Made by a program: the position numbers and the translations under genes
Shown here: positions 1 through 6,463 of the stretch, piece after piece
How positions within the stretch are numbered: position 1 is the first letter of the stretch
How the letters are laid out: every line of letters begins with the position of its first letter
From: an uncultured Oscillospiraceae bacterium
GTDB lineage: Bacteria > Bacillota > Clostridia > Oscillospirales > Oscillospiraceae
Direction: 5' to 3'
DNA length: 18,491 bases
NCBI GenBank assembly: GCA_910588625.1
Contig: CAJUQN010000053.1
Coordinates: forward strand, 1 to 18,491
Notes under the pieces: model-generated
Seen by the model: the letters and a program-made list of their open reading frames with translations, nothing else
Told to the model about the DNA's origin: nothing
The model's database searches: none

Positions 1-609
1 TTCGGGCGGCGGATCAAGTCCCTGGCCTTTACCACCGACGTGGCCATCATCCGCAACATCAACGCCGACGCCATTATTGCCGTTTACCCCTTCACCCCCC
101 AGCCCGCCATCCACCGGGCCATCATGCAGGCGGCGGATATGCCGGTGTTTGTGGGGTGCGGCGGGGGCGTTACCAAGGGGCGCCGGGTGGTGAACTTGGC
201 CAACGACGCCGAGCATGAGGGCGCTTTTGGCGTCGTCGTCAATGCCCCCACCTCCAACGAGGTGGTGCGGATGCTCAAGCAGGTGCTGGATATTCCGGTG
301 GTGGTCACCGTGGTGTCGGAGAAAACCGACGTGGCCGCCCGCATTGAAGCTGGAGCGGATATCCTGAATGTTTCCGGCGCGGCCAAAACGCCGGAGATTG
401 TCCAGGGCATCCGGGCAAGGTTTCCGGAGGTCCCCATCATTGCCACCGGCGGGCCCACTGACGACACGATTTTGGAGACCATCCACGCCGGGGCCAACGC
501 CATTACATACACGCCCCCCAGCAACGGCGAGCTGTTCGCCCAGTCCATGACCCGCTACCGCCGGGAACTGGACGGAGGCGGCCTGACGGAACCGAAAAAA
601 GAGCAATAA
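1..609 (+). CDS. TIM-barrel protein of unknown function, 3' part (5' end cut by the window)
   Basis: The reading frame is open from the first base, so the gene is truncated at its 5' end; 202 codons remain and it ends at TAA 607-609. The visible protein has the alternating beta/alpha pattern of a TIM barrel: a VFVGCGGG strand-loop, then VVVNAPTSNEV, IPVVVTVVSEKTD, AGADILNVSGAAKTPEIV and a late IIATGGP loop followed by AGANAITYTPP. The ATGG and AGAN segments resemble the C-terminal phosphate-binding loops of HisA/HisF-like barrels. From memory, similar clostridial proteins carry the vague label 'hydrolase'; I know of no demonstrated reaction. A GTG at 40 could be mistaken for a start, but the homology-like sequence continues upstream of it in frame (FGRRIKSLAFTTD), so it is internal. 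It converges on the permease gene and shares a terminator with it. Confidence 0.8.
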   Translation, partial: FGRRIKSLAFTTDVAIIRNINADAIIAVYPFTPQPAIHRAIMQAADMPVFVGCGGGVTKGRRVVNLANDAEHEGAFGVVVNAPTSNEVVRMLKQVLDIPVVVTVVSEKTDVAARIEAGADILNVSGAAKTPEIVQGIRARFPEVPIIATGGPTDDTILETIHAGANAITYTPPSNGELFAQSMTRYRRELDGGGLTEPKKEQ

Positions 610-643
610 AAAAGTCCCCTGCCACTATTGGCAGGGGACTTTT
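610..643. terminator. Bidirectional rho-independent terminator between convergent genes
   Basis: A perfect 15-bp inverted repeat (610-624 with 629-643) has a 4-nt loop. It starts with AAAA and ends with TTTT, so either strand gives a GC-rich stem followed by a U run. It begins right after the stop codon at 609 and lies 11 bases from the stop of the opposing permease gene at 655, so it probably serves both. Confidence 0.9.
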
Positions 644-654
644 CATCGGCAAAC

Positions 655-2079
655 TCACACGATGAGGAAGAACTTCAGCAGGAACAGCAGGGAAATGACG
701 TAGGTCAGCACAGACACGTCCTTGGCCCGGCCGGTGAACACCTTCAGGATGGTATAGGCAATCATACCGATGCCGATGGCGTGGCCGATGGAGCCGGAGA
801 TGGGCATACCGATGACCATGAGGGCGGCGGGCAGGACCTGGTCGATGTCGTCGAAGTCGATTTTGCTCAGGCCCTTGAACATGAGCACGCCCACATAGAT
901 CAGCGCGGAGGAGGTGGCGGCGGCGGGAATGACGGCGGCCACGGGGGCGATGAACATACAGGCCAGGAACAGCACGCCGGTGGTCAGGGCGGTGAGGCCG
1001 GTGCGGCCGCCCGCTTCCACGCCGGCGGTGGACTCGATGAAGGTGGTGACGGTGGAGGTGCCGGTGCAGGCGCCCGCTACGGTGCCGATGGCGTCGGACA
1101 GCAGGGCCTCGCGCATCTTAGGCATATTGCCCTTCTCGTCAACCATGCCCACCTGGGATGCGGTGCCCACCAGGGTGCCGATGGTGTCGAACATATCAAT
1201 CATGCAGAAGGTGATTACCAGGGTGATGACGGTGAACCAGCCGATGTCCGCCAGTCCCGCGAAGTTGAACTTGAACAGGGTGGTGGAGGCCATGTCGGCA
1301 AAGGGGGGCAGGAAGGATGCCTCCTTCAGGGAGGCGAAGGGATTGGTCTGGAGGAAGGCAAAGGAGCCAATCCAATAGACAACGGAAGCGGCCAGCATAC
1401 CCAGCAAAACAGCGGCCTTGACGCCTATTTTGGCCAGAATGACGATAACAAACAGGCCCAGGAACATGGTGACGACGTTGAGCACCATGGGGGCGTAGCC
1501 GGAGCCCATGGTAGTCTGGGCCACGCTGGGGGTCAGGGCGCCGAAGAAATCCCGCATGACAAAGAAGGGGCCACCAGTATCGGAGTAGATGCTCGCGTTG
1601 GAGCCCAGGCCGATGTTCATCAGCATCAGGCTGATGGCCGGGGCAATGCCCAGCCGAACGCCCAGGGGGATGGCGTTCACGATCTTCTCCCGGACGTTGA
1701 GGACGGACAGCACGATGAACACGATACCCTCGATCAGGATGATGATAAGGGCGGTCTGGAAGCTGGCGGTGTAGGTCATGCCGGTGAGTCCGGCGATGTT
1801 GGTCACCACCACAGCAAAAAAGCTGTTCAGGCCCATGCCGGGGGCCAGGGCAAAGGGCTTGTTGGCCAGGAAAGCCATGCAGAACATAGCCACGGCGGAG
1901 GCCAGACAGGTGGCCAGGAACACGCCGTTCCACAGGTCGGTCCCCTCCGCGCGGAAGTTGGTCAGCAGGTTGGGGTTCAAGGCGATGATGTAGGCCATCG
2001 TCATGAAGGTGGTGAGACCGGCCACCAGCTCGGTGCGTACCGTGGTGCCGTTCTCCTTGAGTTTGAAAATCTTTTCCAT
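655..2079 (-). CDS. AzgA/PbuG-type purine base permease (NCS2 family, hypoxanthine/guanine)
   Basis: A 474-residue inner-membrane transporter expected to import hypoxanthine, guanine or related bases by proton symport. The N-terminal TELVAGLTTFMTMAYIIALN stretch (about residues 16-35) is the hallmark of the AzgA branch of NCS2. Conserved FDTIGTLVGTASQVG and STAGVEAGGRTGLTAL stretches and a dozen or so hydrophobic segments follow. The start at 2079 (MEKIFKLKENG) was chosen because GGGAG lies about 8 bases upstream. The frame stays open further upstream, but that extension runs through the leader terminator and has no ribosome site. A guanine-class riboswitch and an attenuator-like hairpin sit in the leader, which supports a purine substrate. 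The exact base transported cannot be read from sequence. The divergent neighbour is a purine phosphoribosyltransferase, which would trap the imported base as a nucleotide. Confidence 0.93.
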   Translation of the reverse strand: MEKIFKLKENGTTVRTELVAGLTTFMTMAYIIALNPNLLTNFRAEGTDLWNGVFLATCLASAVAMFCMAFLANKPFALAPGMGLNSFFAVVVTNIAGLTGMTYTASFQTALIIILIEGIVFIVLSVLNVREKIVNAIPLGVRLGIAPAISLMLMNIGLGSNASIYSDTGGPFFVMRDFFGALTPSVAQTTMGSGYAPMVLNVVTMFLGLFVIVILAKIGVKAAVLLGMLAASVVYWIGSFAFLQTNPFASLKEASFLPPFADMASTTLFKFNFAGLADIGWFTVITLVITFCMIDMFDTIGTLVGTASQVGMVDEKGNMPKMREALLSDAIGTVAGACTGTSTVTTFIESTAGVEAGGRTGLTALTTGVLFLACMFIAPVAAVIPAAATSSALIYVGVLMFKGLSKIDFDDIDQVLPAALMVIGMPISGSIGHAIGIGMIAYTILKVFTGRAKDVSVLTYVISLLFLLKFFLIV

Positions 2080-2129
2080 ATAAAACTCCCTCTCCAAAAT
2101 TTCCTTCGGCAAAATCGGAGCGGGAATAC

Positions 2130-2166
2130 AAAATAAAGCCCGGAATTGAACCATATTCCGCGCTTT
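2130..2166 (-). terminator. Leader terminator (expression platform) downstream of the purine aptamer
   Basis: On the minus strand two 12-nt arms (2155-2166 and 2135-2146) pair with a single G-G mismatch around an 8-nt loop, followed by ATTTTG. The stem opens with AAAGC and closes with GCUUU. It lies between the aptamer (ends at 2177) and the permease ribosome site (about 2087), where a transcription attenuator is expected. An antiterminator competing with it was not obvious, although CUUUC just 5' of aptamer P1 could pair with the GAAAG at the foot of this hairpin. Confidence 0.65.
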
Positions 2167-2176
2167 CTTTTGTGGA

Positions 2177-2237
2177 CGGTAGAAGCCGGGTAGGCCGGCT
2201 GTAGAGACTCGGAGCCCATCTCGCCCCGATTATACCG
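2177..2237 (-). promoter_or_regulatory. Purine (guanine-class) riboswitch aptamer, variant L3 loop
   Basis: Read on the minus strand, the three-way junction folds as P1 CGGUA/UACCG, a UAUAAUC-type J1/2, P2 GGGGC/GCUCC with loop GAGAUGG (xpt-type loop GAUAUGG), J2/3 GUCUCUAC, P3 AGCCG/CGGCU with loop GCCUACC, then UCUA. The base matching specificity position 74 is C (complement of G2182), which in this family pairs with guanine or hypoxanthine. The GG of L2 and a CC of L3 needed for the kissing contact are present. L3 lacks the usual GUAAA, and the P3/L3 arm is about 2 nt shorter than in xpt. It precedes a purine permease, as such riboswitches commonly do; high guanine or hypoxanthine would be expected to switch the permease off. 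Confidence 0.82.
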
Positions 2238-2259
2238 AAAGATATTGAGTTACAGAGAA

Positions 2260-2288
2260 AGCATACCATAGCTTCGGATAAAATTCCA
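2260..2288 (-). promoter_or_regulatory. Probable promoter of the riboswitch-permease transcript
   Basis: On the minus strand an extended -10 (TGG then TATGCT; -10 at 2260-2265) has a weak -35 (TGGAAT, 2283-2288) at 17 bp. Transcription would begin near 2253, about 16 nt before aptamer P1. The -35 is poor, so the call rests on the -10 and on position. Confidence 0.4.
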
Positions 2289-2323
2289 CAAATTTTTCCT
2301 TTTTCGAGAAACTTCATTCATTT

Positions 2324-2352
2324 TTGACAAGAAGACATAAGGATAGTATAAT
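2324..2352 (+). promoter_or_regulatory. Consensus sigma-A promoter of the phosphoribosyltransferase gene
   Basis: A perfect TTGACA (2324-2329) and perfect TATAAT (2347-2352) are 17 bp apart. The expected start is near 2359, giving a leader of about 30 nt with GGAG (2377-2380) ten bases before the ATG at 2391. There is no room for a riboswitch on this side, so the gene looks constitutively strong. Confidence 0.9.
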
Positions 2353-2390
2353 GTAGTTCGTCCAAATCACAAAAATGGAGATGAGCTGTT

Positions 2391-2942
2391 ATGACCTATG
2401 AAATGACCGTGGCGGGGCTGAAGCGCCAGCTGCCCCTGTGCCCCATCAGCGACTCCCTGATGATCGGCGCATTCGTCATTTTCGGCGACGTGGAGCTGAC
2501 CTGTGCCTGTGCCCGGGATATGCTGAAAATCGCGCCGGAGTTCGACTACATGGTGGCGCCGGAGGCCAAAGCTATCCCGCTGGTCCACGAAATGGCCCGG
2601 CAGAGCGGCAGGAACGATTACTTTCTGGTACGCAAGAAGAAAAAAGCCTATATGAACGGAGTGTTCGAGGCGGTGGACCGCTCCATCACTACCGAGGGCG
2701 AACAGAAGCTGTATATGGACGGCGCGGACGCCCAGAAAATCAAAGGTAAGCGGATTCTGATTCTGGACGATGTGATTTCCACCGGCGGCTCGCTGGCAGC
2801 GGTGGAGAGCCTGGTGAATCAGGCAGGCGGCGTAGTTGCAGGCCGCATGGCTATCCTGGCGGAGGGTGACGCCGCAAATCGCAATGATATCCTGTTCCTG
2901 GAAAAACTCCCACTGTTCAATGCCGAAGGAAAACCGCTGTAA
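2391..2942 (+). CDS. Purine phosphoribosyltransferase (adenine phosphoribosyltransferase-like)
   Basis: A 183-residue type I phosphoribosyltransferase, predicted to join a free purine base to PRPP to give the nucleoside monophosphate in the cytosol. The PRPP-binding motif is clear at residues 122-134: a hydrophobic strand, then DDVISTGGS with the acidic pair D126-D127. The region YMVAPEAKAIPLVHEMARQSG (about 53-73) fits the substrate-side loop of APRT-like enzymes. Length matches APRT and XPRT (about 170-190). Adenine, xanthine or hypoxanthine specificity cannot be fixed from sequence; APRT-like is the best guess. It is transcribed away from a guanine-riboswitch-controlled purine permease, so the pair probably works as import plus salvage. 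The start has a perfect promoter and GGAG upstream. Confidence 0.82.
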   Translation: MTYEMTVAGLKRQLPLCPISDSLMIGAFVIFGDVELTCACARDMLKIAPEFDYMVAPEAKAIPLVHEMARQSGRNDYFLVRKKKKAYMNGVFEAVDRSITTEGEQKLYMDGADAQKIKGKRILILDDVISTGGSLAAVESLVNQAGGVVAGRMAILAEGDAANRNDILFLEKLPLFNAEGKPL

Positions 2943-3138
2943 GGAACAGGTCTGCACCGATTCAGCAAGGCGCCGGGGCCAAACGGTCCGCCCCGGAGGC
3001 GCAGGCCATACAACGCGCCAACGTTCAGTGACGAGACACCGGCGGCAGCACAAATGGAGGCGCCGGCGTCGAAAGCCGCACGCGCCGGAAGGATTCGACC
3101 CAAAGCACCGTATAGGGCTCTCCCGCAAAAGGGGGTAC

Positions 3139-3158
3139 ATAGGGGGCGCACCCCCTAT
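3139..3158. repeat. Palindromic hairpin, 8-bp G-run stem
   Basis: Arms 3139-3146 and 3151-3158 (ATAGGGGG and CCCCCTAT) pair perfectly around the loop CGCA. It lies 11 bases before a second, longer palindrome, and together they form a twin-hairpin unit in the non-coding block. Confidence 0.7.
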
Positions 3159-3169
3159 GCGCGCTCTTT

Positions 3170-3201
3170 GGTTACTTTCTCTCGCGTGAGAGAAAGTAAC
3201 C
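3170..3201. repeat. Palindromic hairpin, 14-bp stem (GGTTACTTTCTCTC type)
   Basis: Arms 3170-3183 and 3188-3201 are exact inverse complements around the loop GCGT. One arm is pyrimidine-rich and the other purine-rich. A second hairpin of the same design lies at 6245-6270; in both, a TCTTT stretch precedes the pyrimidine arm. It could be an intergenic repeat unit or a factor-independent transcription barrier; there is no U run. Confidence 0.7.
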
Positions 3202-3239
3202 CCCCGGAGGGCGCCCCGCCTTACTCCTGCAAAGGAATA

Positions 3240-3275
3240 AAAACCCCGCGCTCCAGCAACGGAGCGCGGGGTTTT
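3240..3275. terminator. Bidirectional terminator at the end of rpsU
   Basis: A perfect 15-bp inverted repeat (3240-3254 with 3261-3275) surrounds the loop AGCAAC and is bounded by AAAA and TTTT. It starts 5 bases after the rpsU stop on the minus strand and also closes off plus-strand transcription from the phosphoribosyltransferase side. Confidence 0.92.
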
Positions 3276-3280
3276 ATTTC

Positions 3281-3466
3281 TTAGTAGAACTTCTTGTTGC
3301 GGTTCTTGCGAGCGGCCTCGCTCTTCTTGCGGCGCTTGACGCTGGGGCTGTCGTAAAACTCGCGCTTACGCACCTCGGCCAGCACGCCGGACTTGGCGCA
3401 AGAACGCTTAAAGCGCTTCAGCGCGTTCTCCAGAGACTCACCCTCGCGGACATGAACTTCGGACAT
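3281..3466 (-). CDS. rpsU: 30S ribosomal protein bS21
   Basis: A 61-residue, strongly basic protein with the bS21 pattern: an N-terminal EVHVREGESLENALKRFKR stretch (residues 3-21), then the central REFYDSPSVKRRKKSEAARK and a lysine/arginine-rich tail. It is a small-subunit protein near the 3' end of 16S rRNA that helps translation start. The length is typical for Firmicutes. The start at 3466 has a GGAGG-rich stretch upstream, slightly distant (about 12-15 bases). The gene is a single-gene unit here: it has its own consensus promoter and a terminator directly after the stop, rather than the yqeY linkage seen in many Firmicutes. The 75-nt leader can form a short hairpin (CAUCC with GGAUG); no known ribosomal-protein autoregulatory motif was recognised. 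Confidence 0.97.
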   Translation of the reverse strand: MSEVHVREGESLENALKRFKRSCAKSGVLAEVRKREFYDSPSVKRRKKSEAARKNRNKKFY

Positions 3467-3546
3467 CTATGATTTCCCTCCCTCCGAAACATCCGGTTAA
3501 TTCCAGGATGCTTTAAGGGCCATGTGGTTATGGCTTTAACAGCACT

Positions 3547-3575
3547 ATTATATGTGAAAAACGCTCCGTTGTCAA
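3547..3575 (-). promoter_or_regulatory. Consensus promoter of rpsU
   Basis: On the minus strand TTGACA (3570-3575) and TATAAT (3547-3552) are separated by exactly 17 bp, both perfect. The expected transcription start is near 3540, leaving a leader of about 74 nt. Confidence 0.93.
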
Positions 3576-3607
3576 CCGCAAAATATAGGGGATTTTGTGA
3601 CGCTCAT

Positions 3608-3631
3608 CCCCCACCCGCTGTCGGGTGGGGG
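3608..3631 (-). terminator. GC-rich hairpin closing the leuS transcription unit
   Basis: A perfect 10-bp stem (3608-3617 with 3622-3631) with loop CTGT begins directly after the stop codon of the VOC remnant. No U run follows on the minus strand, so it may protect the mRNA 3' end or be a weak terminator rather than a classic one. Confidence 0.5.
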
Positions 3632-3798
3632 TCACCGCTCCTGTAACAGCTCCACGGACTCCCCCGCCGGGCCGTGGAAGAAGGCGATGCGAACCGGATA
3701 GTCTCCGCCCAAGTCCTTGTCCGTGGGTTCCATCACGATCTCACAGCCCGCCCGGCGGCCTTAAGGCAGATGTGGTGCACTCCGCTGATTTTGTTCAT
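3632..3798 (-). pseudogene. Remnant of a VOC (glyoxalase/bleomycin-resistance) family gene with internal deletion
   Basis: The minus strand starts with ATG at 3798, overlapping the leuS stop as ATGA, and encodes MNKISGVHHICLKA, a typical first beta-strand of VOC metalloenzymes with its metal-ligand histidine. After about 16 codons the frame runs into a stop (TGA). The +1-shifted frame continues as a VOC C-terminus: AGCEIVMEPTDKDLGG, then YPVRIAFFHGPAGESVELLQ, with the last metal-ligand glutamate, ending at TGA 3632-3634. VOC single-domain proteins are usually 120-130 residues; here about 70 central residues are missing and the two ends are out of frame. The simplest reading is a deletion of about 215 bp that destroyed a gene once translationally coupled to leuS. 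A sequencing or assembly error could mimic the frame change but not the missing centre. Confidence 0.8.
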
Positions 3799-6215
3799 TG
3801 GGGTTTAACGATGAGGTTCACCAGCCGCTTGGGCACCACGATGGTCTTGACCAGAGCCATGCCCTCGGTGAACTTCTGGACCTTGGCGTCCGCCTGGGCG
3901 GCGGCGATGATGGCGTCGTTGTCCGCGTCGGCGGGAACCACAATATTTGCCCGCACCTTACCGTTGACCTGGACGGCCATCTGAATGGTGTCGGCTACGG
4001 TTTTGCTCTCGTCGTACTCGGGCCAGCACTGCTGACACACAAAGCCCTCTCCGCCCAGCATCTCCCACAGCTCCTCCGCCACATGGGGAGCGAAAGGGGA
4101 CAGCATGGTGACCAGAGTTTTCATGTCGCCCTTGGAACAGCCATTCTTCTGGAAGTCGCCTGCCAGGGTCATCATGGCGGCGATGGCGGTGTTAAACTTC
4201 ATAGACTCGATATCGTCCGCCACCTTTTTGATGCACTTGTGGATACCCGCCTCATTCTCCTTGGTGTACTCCGGACTGTCCGAGCAGCTCTCCGCCAAGT
4301 TCCACACCTTGTCCAGGAAACGCTTGCAGCCCTTGACGGCGTTGTCCGACCACACCGCGGCCTGCTCAAAGTCGCCGATAAACATGGTGTACAGCCGCAG
4401 GGTGTCCGCGCCGTAGGCCGCCACGATGTCGTTGGGGTTGACCACGTTGCCCCGGGACTTGGACATCTTCTCGCCGCCCTCGCCCAGGATCATGCCGTGG
4501 CTGGTGCGCTTCTGGTAGGGCTCCTTGGTGGGAACGACACCGATGTCGTACAGGAACTTGTGCCAGAACCGGGAATACAGCAGGTGGAGGGTGGTGTGCT
4601 CCATGCCGCCGTTGTACCAGTCCACCGGGGACCAGTAGTCCAGCGCTTCCTTGGAGGCCAAGGCGCTGTCGTTGTGGGGGTCCATATACCGCAGGAAGTA
4701 CCAGCTGGAGCCGGCCCACTGGGGCATGGTGTCGGTCTCCCGCTTGGCGGGCCCACCGCAGCAGGGGCAGGTGGTATTCACCCAGCCGGTCATTTTGGAC
4801 AAGGGCGACTCGCCGTCGTCGGTGGGTTCGTAGGACTCCACCTCGGGCAGAAGCAGGGGGAGCTCGCTTTCAGGCAGGGGCTGCCAGCCGCACTTTTCGC
4901 AGTTCACCATGGGGATGGGCTCGCCCCAGTAGCGCTGGCGGGAGAACACCCAGTCGCGCAGCTTGTAGTTCACCTTGGCCTCGCCGGCGCCCTTTTCCTC
5001 CAGCCAATTGACAATGACGGGGATGGCCTCCTTCACGGTCAGGCCGTTGAGAAATTCGGAGTTGACCATGATGCCGGTGTCATCTTTGGCTGTGAAGGCG
5101 GCCTTCTGCACATCCTCGCCGCCGGACACCACCTCAATGATCTCACAGCCGAATTTTTTCGCGAACTCCCAGTCGCGGTCGTCATGGGCGGGGACGGCCA
5201 TGATGGCGCCGGTACCGTAGGTGGACAGCACATAATCGGAGATGAAAATGGGGATATCCCGTCCGTTGACGGGGTTGACGCCCCGGACGCCGGTCAGGCA
5301 CACGCCGGTCTTTTCCTTGTTCAGCTCAGTGCGCTCCAGATCGGACTTGGAGGCGGCGGCCTTCTGATAGGCGGTTACCTCGTCGGCATTAGCCAGCTTA
5401 CCGCTGTCCAGCCAGCTTTTAACCAGCTCATGCTCGGGGGACAGCACCATATATGTCGCGCCAAACAGGGTGTCGGGCCGGGTGGTGAACACCACGATGT
5501 CCTCCCCGGTGGTGGCCTTGAAGGTGACCTCCGCGCCGGTGGAGCGGCCGATCCAGTTGCGCTGCTGGATTTTGACCCGCTCGATGAAATCCAGGTCGTC
5601 CAGGTCGTCGATGAGCCGCTGGGCGTACTCGGTGATTTTAAGCATCCACTGGGACTTCTCCTTGCGGATGACGGGGGAGCCGCAGCGCTCGCACACCCCC
5701 TCCACCACTTCCTCGTTGGCAAGCACACACTTGCAAGAGGTGCACCAGTTCACCGGCATGGTGGCCTTGTAGGCCAGGCCCTTTTTGTAGAGCTGGAGGA
5801 AAATCCACTGTGTCCACTTGTAGTAGTCGGGGTCGGTGGTGTCCACCACCCGGTCCCAGTCGAAGCCAAAGCCCAGCATTTTCAGCTGAGAGGTGAAATT
5901 CTTGATGTTGTCCTTTGTCACCTTGGCGGGGTGGATATGGTTTTTGATGGCGTAGTTCTCCGTGGGCAGGCCGAAGGCGTCAAAGCCGATGGGGAACAGC
6001 ACGTTGTAACCGTCCATGCGCTTTTTGCGGGTGACGATGTCCATGGCGGTGTAGGGCCGGGGATGGCCCACGTGGAGCCCCTGGCCGGAGGGGTAGGGGA
6101 ACTCGATGAGGCCATAGAATTTTGGCTTTTTGCTCTGGTCCTCGGCGGCGTAGACCTTGGCGTCCTCCCAGCGCTTTTGCCACTTGGGTTCGATGGCGGC
6201 GAAATCGTACTTCAA
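3795..6215 (-). CDS. leuS: Leucine--tRNA ligase
   Basis: An 806-residue cytosolic class I aminoacyl-tRNA synthetase that charges tRNA-Leu with leucine. The HIGH motif is HVGH at residues 48-51 within FPYPSGQGLHVGH. A Cys4 zinc ribbon follows (CTSCK...CERCGS). The CP1 editing domain is intact, with TTRPDTLFGATYMVLSP and AVPAHDDRDW. A second Cys-rich insert comes next (CEKCG...CPCCGG), then the catalytic WAGSSWYFLRYMDP and KMSKS at 583-587. The helical anticodon domain and a short C-terminal end complete it. The start is a TTG at 6215 (reads MKYDFAAIEPKWQ), the only codon in phase with AAGGGAG 8 bases upstream and with the family N-terminus; the open frame upstream runs through a palindrome and is not coding. 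The stop overlaps the start of a decayed VOC gene. I found no T-box motif in its leader. Confidence 0.97.
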   Translation of the reverse strand: MKYDFAAIEPKWQKRWEDAKVYAAEDQSKKPKFYGLIEFPYPSGQGLHVGHPRPYTAMDIVTRKKRMDGYNVLFPIGFDAFGLPTENYAIKNHIHPAKVTKDNIKNFTSQLKMLGFGFDWDRVVDTTDPDYYKWTQWIFLQLYKKGLAYKATMPVNWCTSCKCVLANEEVVEGVCERCGSPVIRKEKSQWMLKITEYAQRLIDDLDDLDFIERVKIQQRNWIGRSTGAEVTFKATTGEDIVVFTTRPDTLFGATYMVLSPEHELVKSWLDSGKLANADEVTAYQKAAASKSDLERTELNKEKTGVCLTGVRGVNPVNGRDIPIFISDYVLSTYGTGAIMAVPAHDDRDWEFAKKFGCEIIEVVSGGEDVQKAAFTAKDDTGIMVNSEFLNGLTVKEAIPVIVNWLEEKGAGEAKVNYKLRDWVFSRQRYWGEPIPMVNCEKCGWQPLPESELPLLLPEVESYEPTDDGESPLSKMTGWVNTTCPCCGGPAKRETDTMPQWAGSSWYFLRYMDPHNDSALASKEALDYWSPVDWYNGGMEHTTLHLLYSRFWHKFLYDIGVVPTKEPYQKRTSHGMILGEGGEKMSKSRGNVVNPNDIVAAYGADTLRLYTMFIGDFEQAAVWSDNAVKGCKRFLDKVWNLAESCSDSPEYTKENEAGIHKCIKKVADDIESMKFNTAIAAMMTLAGDFQKNGCSKGDMKTLVTMLSPFAPHVAEELWEMLGGEGFVCQQCWPEYDESKTVADTIQMAVQVNGKVRANIVVPADADNDAIIAAAQADAKVQKFTEGMALVKTIVVPKRLVNLIVKPQ

Positions 6216-6244
6216 TGTGAACACTCCCTTGGGTGATTTTTCTC

Positions 6245-6270
6245 CTTCTTTTTCTTGAAAGAAAAAGAAG
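6245..6270. repeat. Polypurine/polypyrimidine palindrome in the leuS leader
   Basis: Arms CTTCTTTTTCTT (6245-6256) and AAGAAAAAGAAG (6259-6270) are exact inverse complements separated by 2 bases. It lies about 30 bases upstream of the leuS start in the transcribed leader. It has the same layout as the palindrome at 3170-3201 but a different sequence. Its role is unknown: an mRNA hairpin near the ribosome site or an intergenic repeat. Confidence 0.65.
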
Positions 6271-6364
6271 CAAAAAGAACTTCTGATCCGCTTCGGAACG
6301 GTGCTGGCACTGTAAGCATTCCGCACGACAACGAAAGTTTAAGCAAGTCTATATCAATTTTGAT

Positions 6365-6393
6365 ATTATATAAGAAAAGCGCCGGGATTGCAA
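6365..6393 (-). promoter_or_regulatory. Promoter of leuS
   Basis: On the minus strand TTGCAA (6388-6393) and a perfect TATAAT (6365-6370) are 17 bp apart. The start would be near 6358, giving a leader of about 140 nt. That leader can fold CGGAA...UUCCG and UGCU...AGCA stems but shows no T-box sequence. Confidence 0.8.
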
Positions 6394-6405
6394 GGGTTTG
6401 GATGG

Positions 6406-6440
6406 AAAAAGAAAGGCCGTCCGGGACACCCCGGACGGCC
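6406..6440 (-). terminator. Rho-independent terminator of the hydrogenase gene
   Basis: An 11-bp GC stem (6430-6440 with 6415-6425) with loop of 4 is followed on the minus strand by TTTCTTTTT. It lies 23 bases after the hydrogenase stop and just upstream of the leuS promoter, insulating the two units. Confidence 0.9.
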
Positions 6441-6463
6441 CTTCCTTATTCTTTATCGCTATG

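Larger units (their letters stand above)
2943..3239. other. GC-rich non-coding block between the phosphoribosyltransferase gene and rpsU
   Basis: No credible gene is seen in these roughly 300 bases. They begin with an imperfect GC-rich hairpin (about 2970-3002), which could slow or stop transcription but has no T run. They end with two tandem palindromes, listed separately. The small open frames here have biased composition and no ribosome sites. The texture resembles dispersed intergenic repeat units seen in related genomes (from memory, unchecked). Confidence 0.6.

Noticed and set aside
628..2136. Long plus-strand open frame rich in Gly, His, Asp and Gln
   Set aside because: It is antisense to the permease gene; its composition is that of a reverse-complement shadow of GC-rich membrane-protein codons, and it has no ribosome site.
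3798..6236. 812-codon plus-strand open frame opposite leuS
   Set aside because: It is a shadow of leuS, Gly/His/Val-rich, with no motifs or ribosome site; leuS motifs on the minus strand are unambiguous.
6216..6360. T-box riboswitch upstream of leuS
   Set aside because: No conserved T-box bulge sequence, specifier loop or terminator/antiterminator pair was visible.
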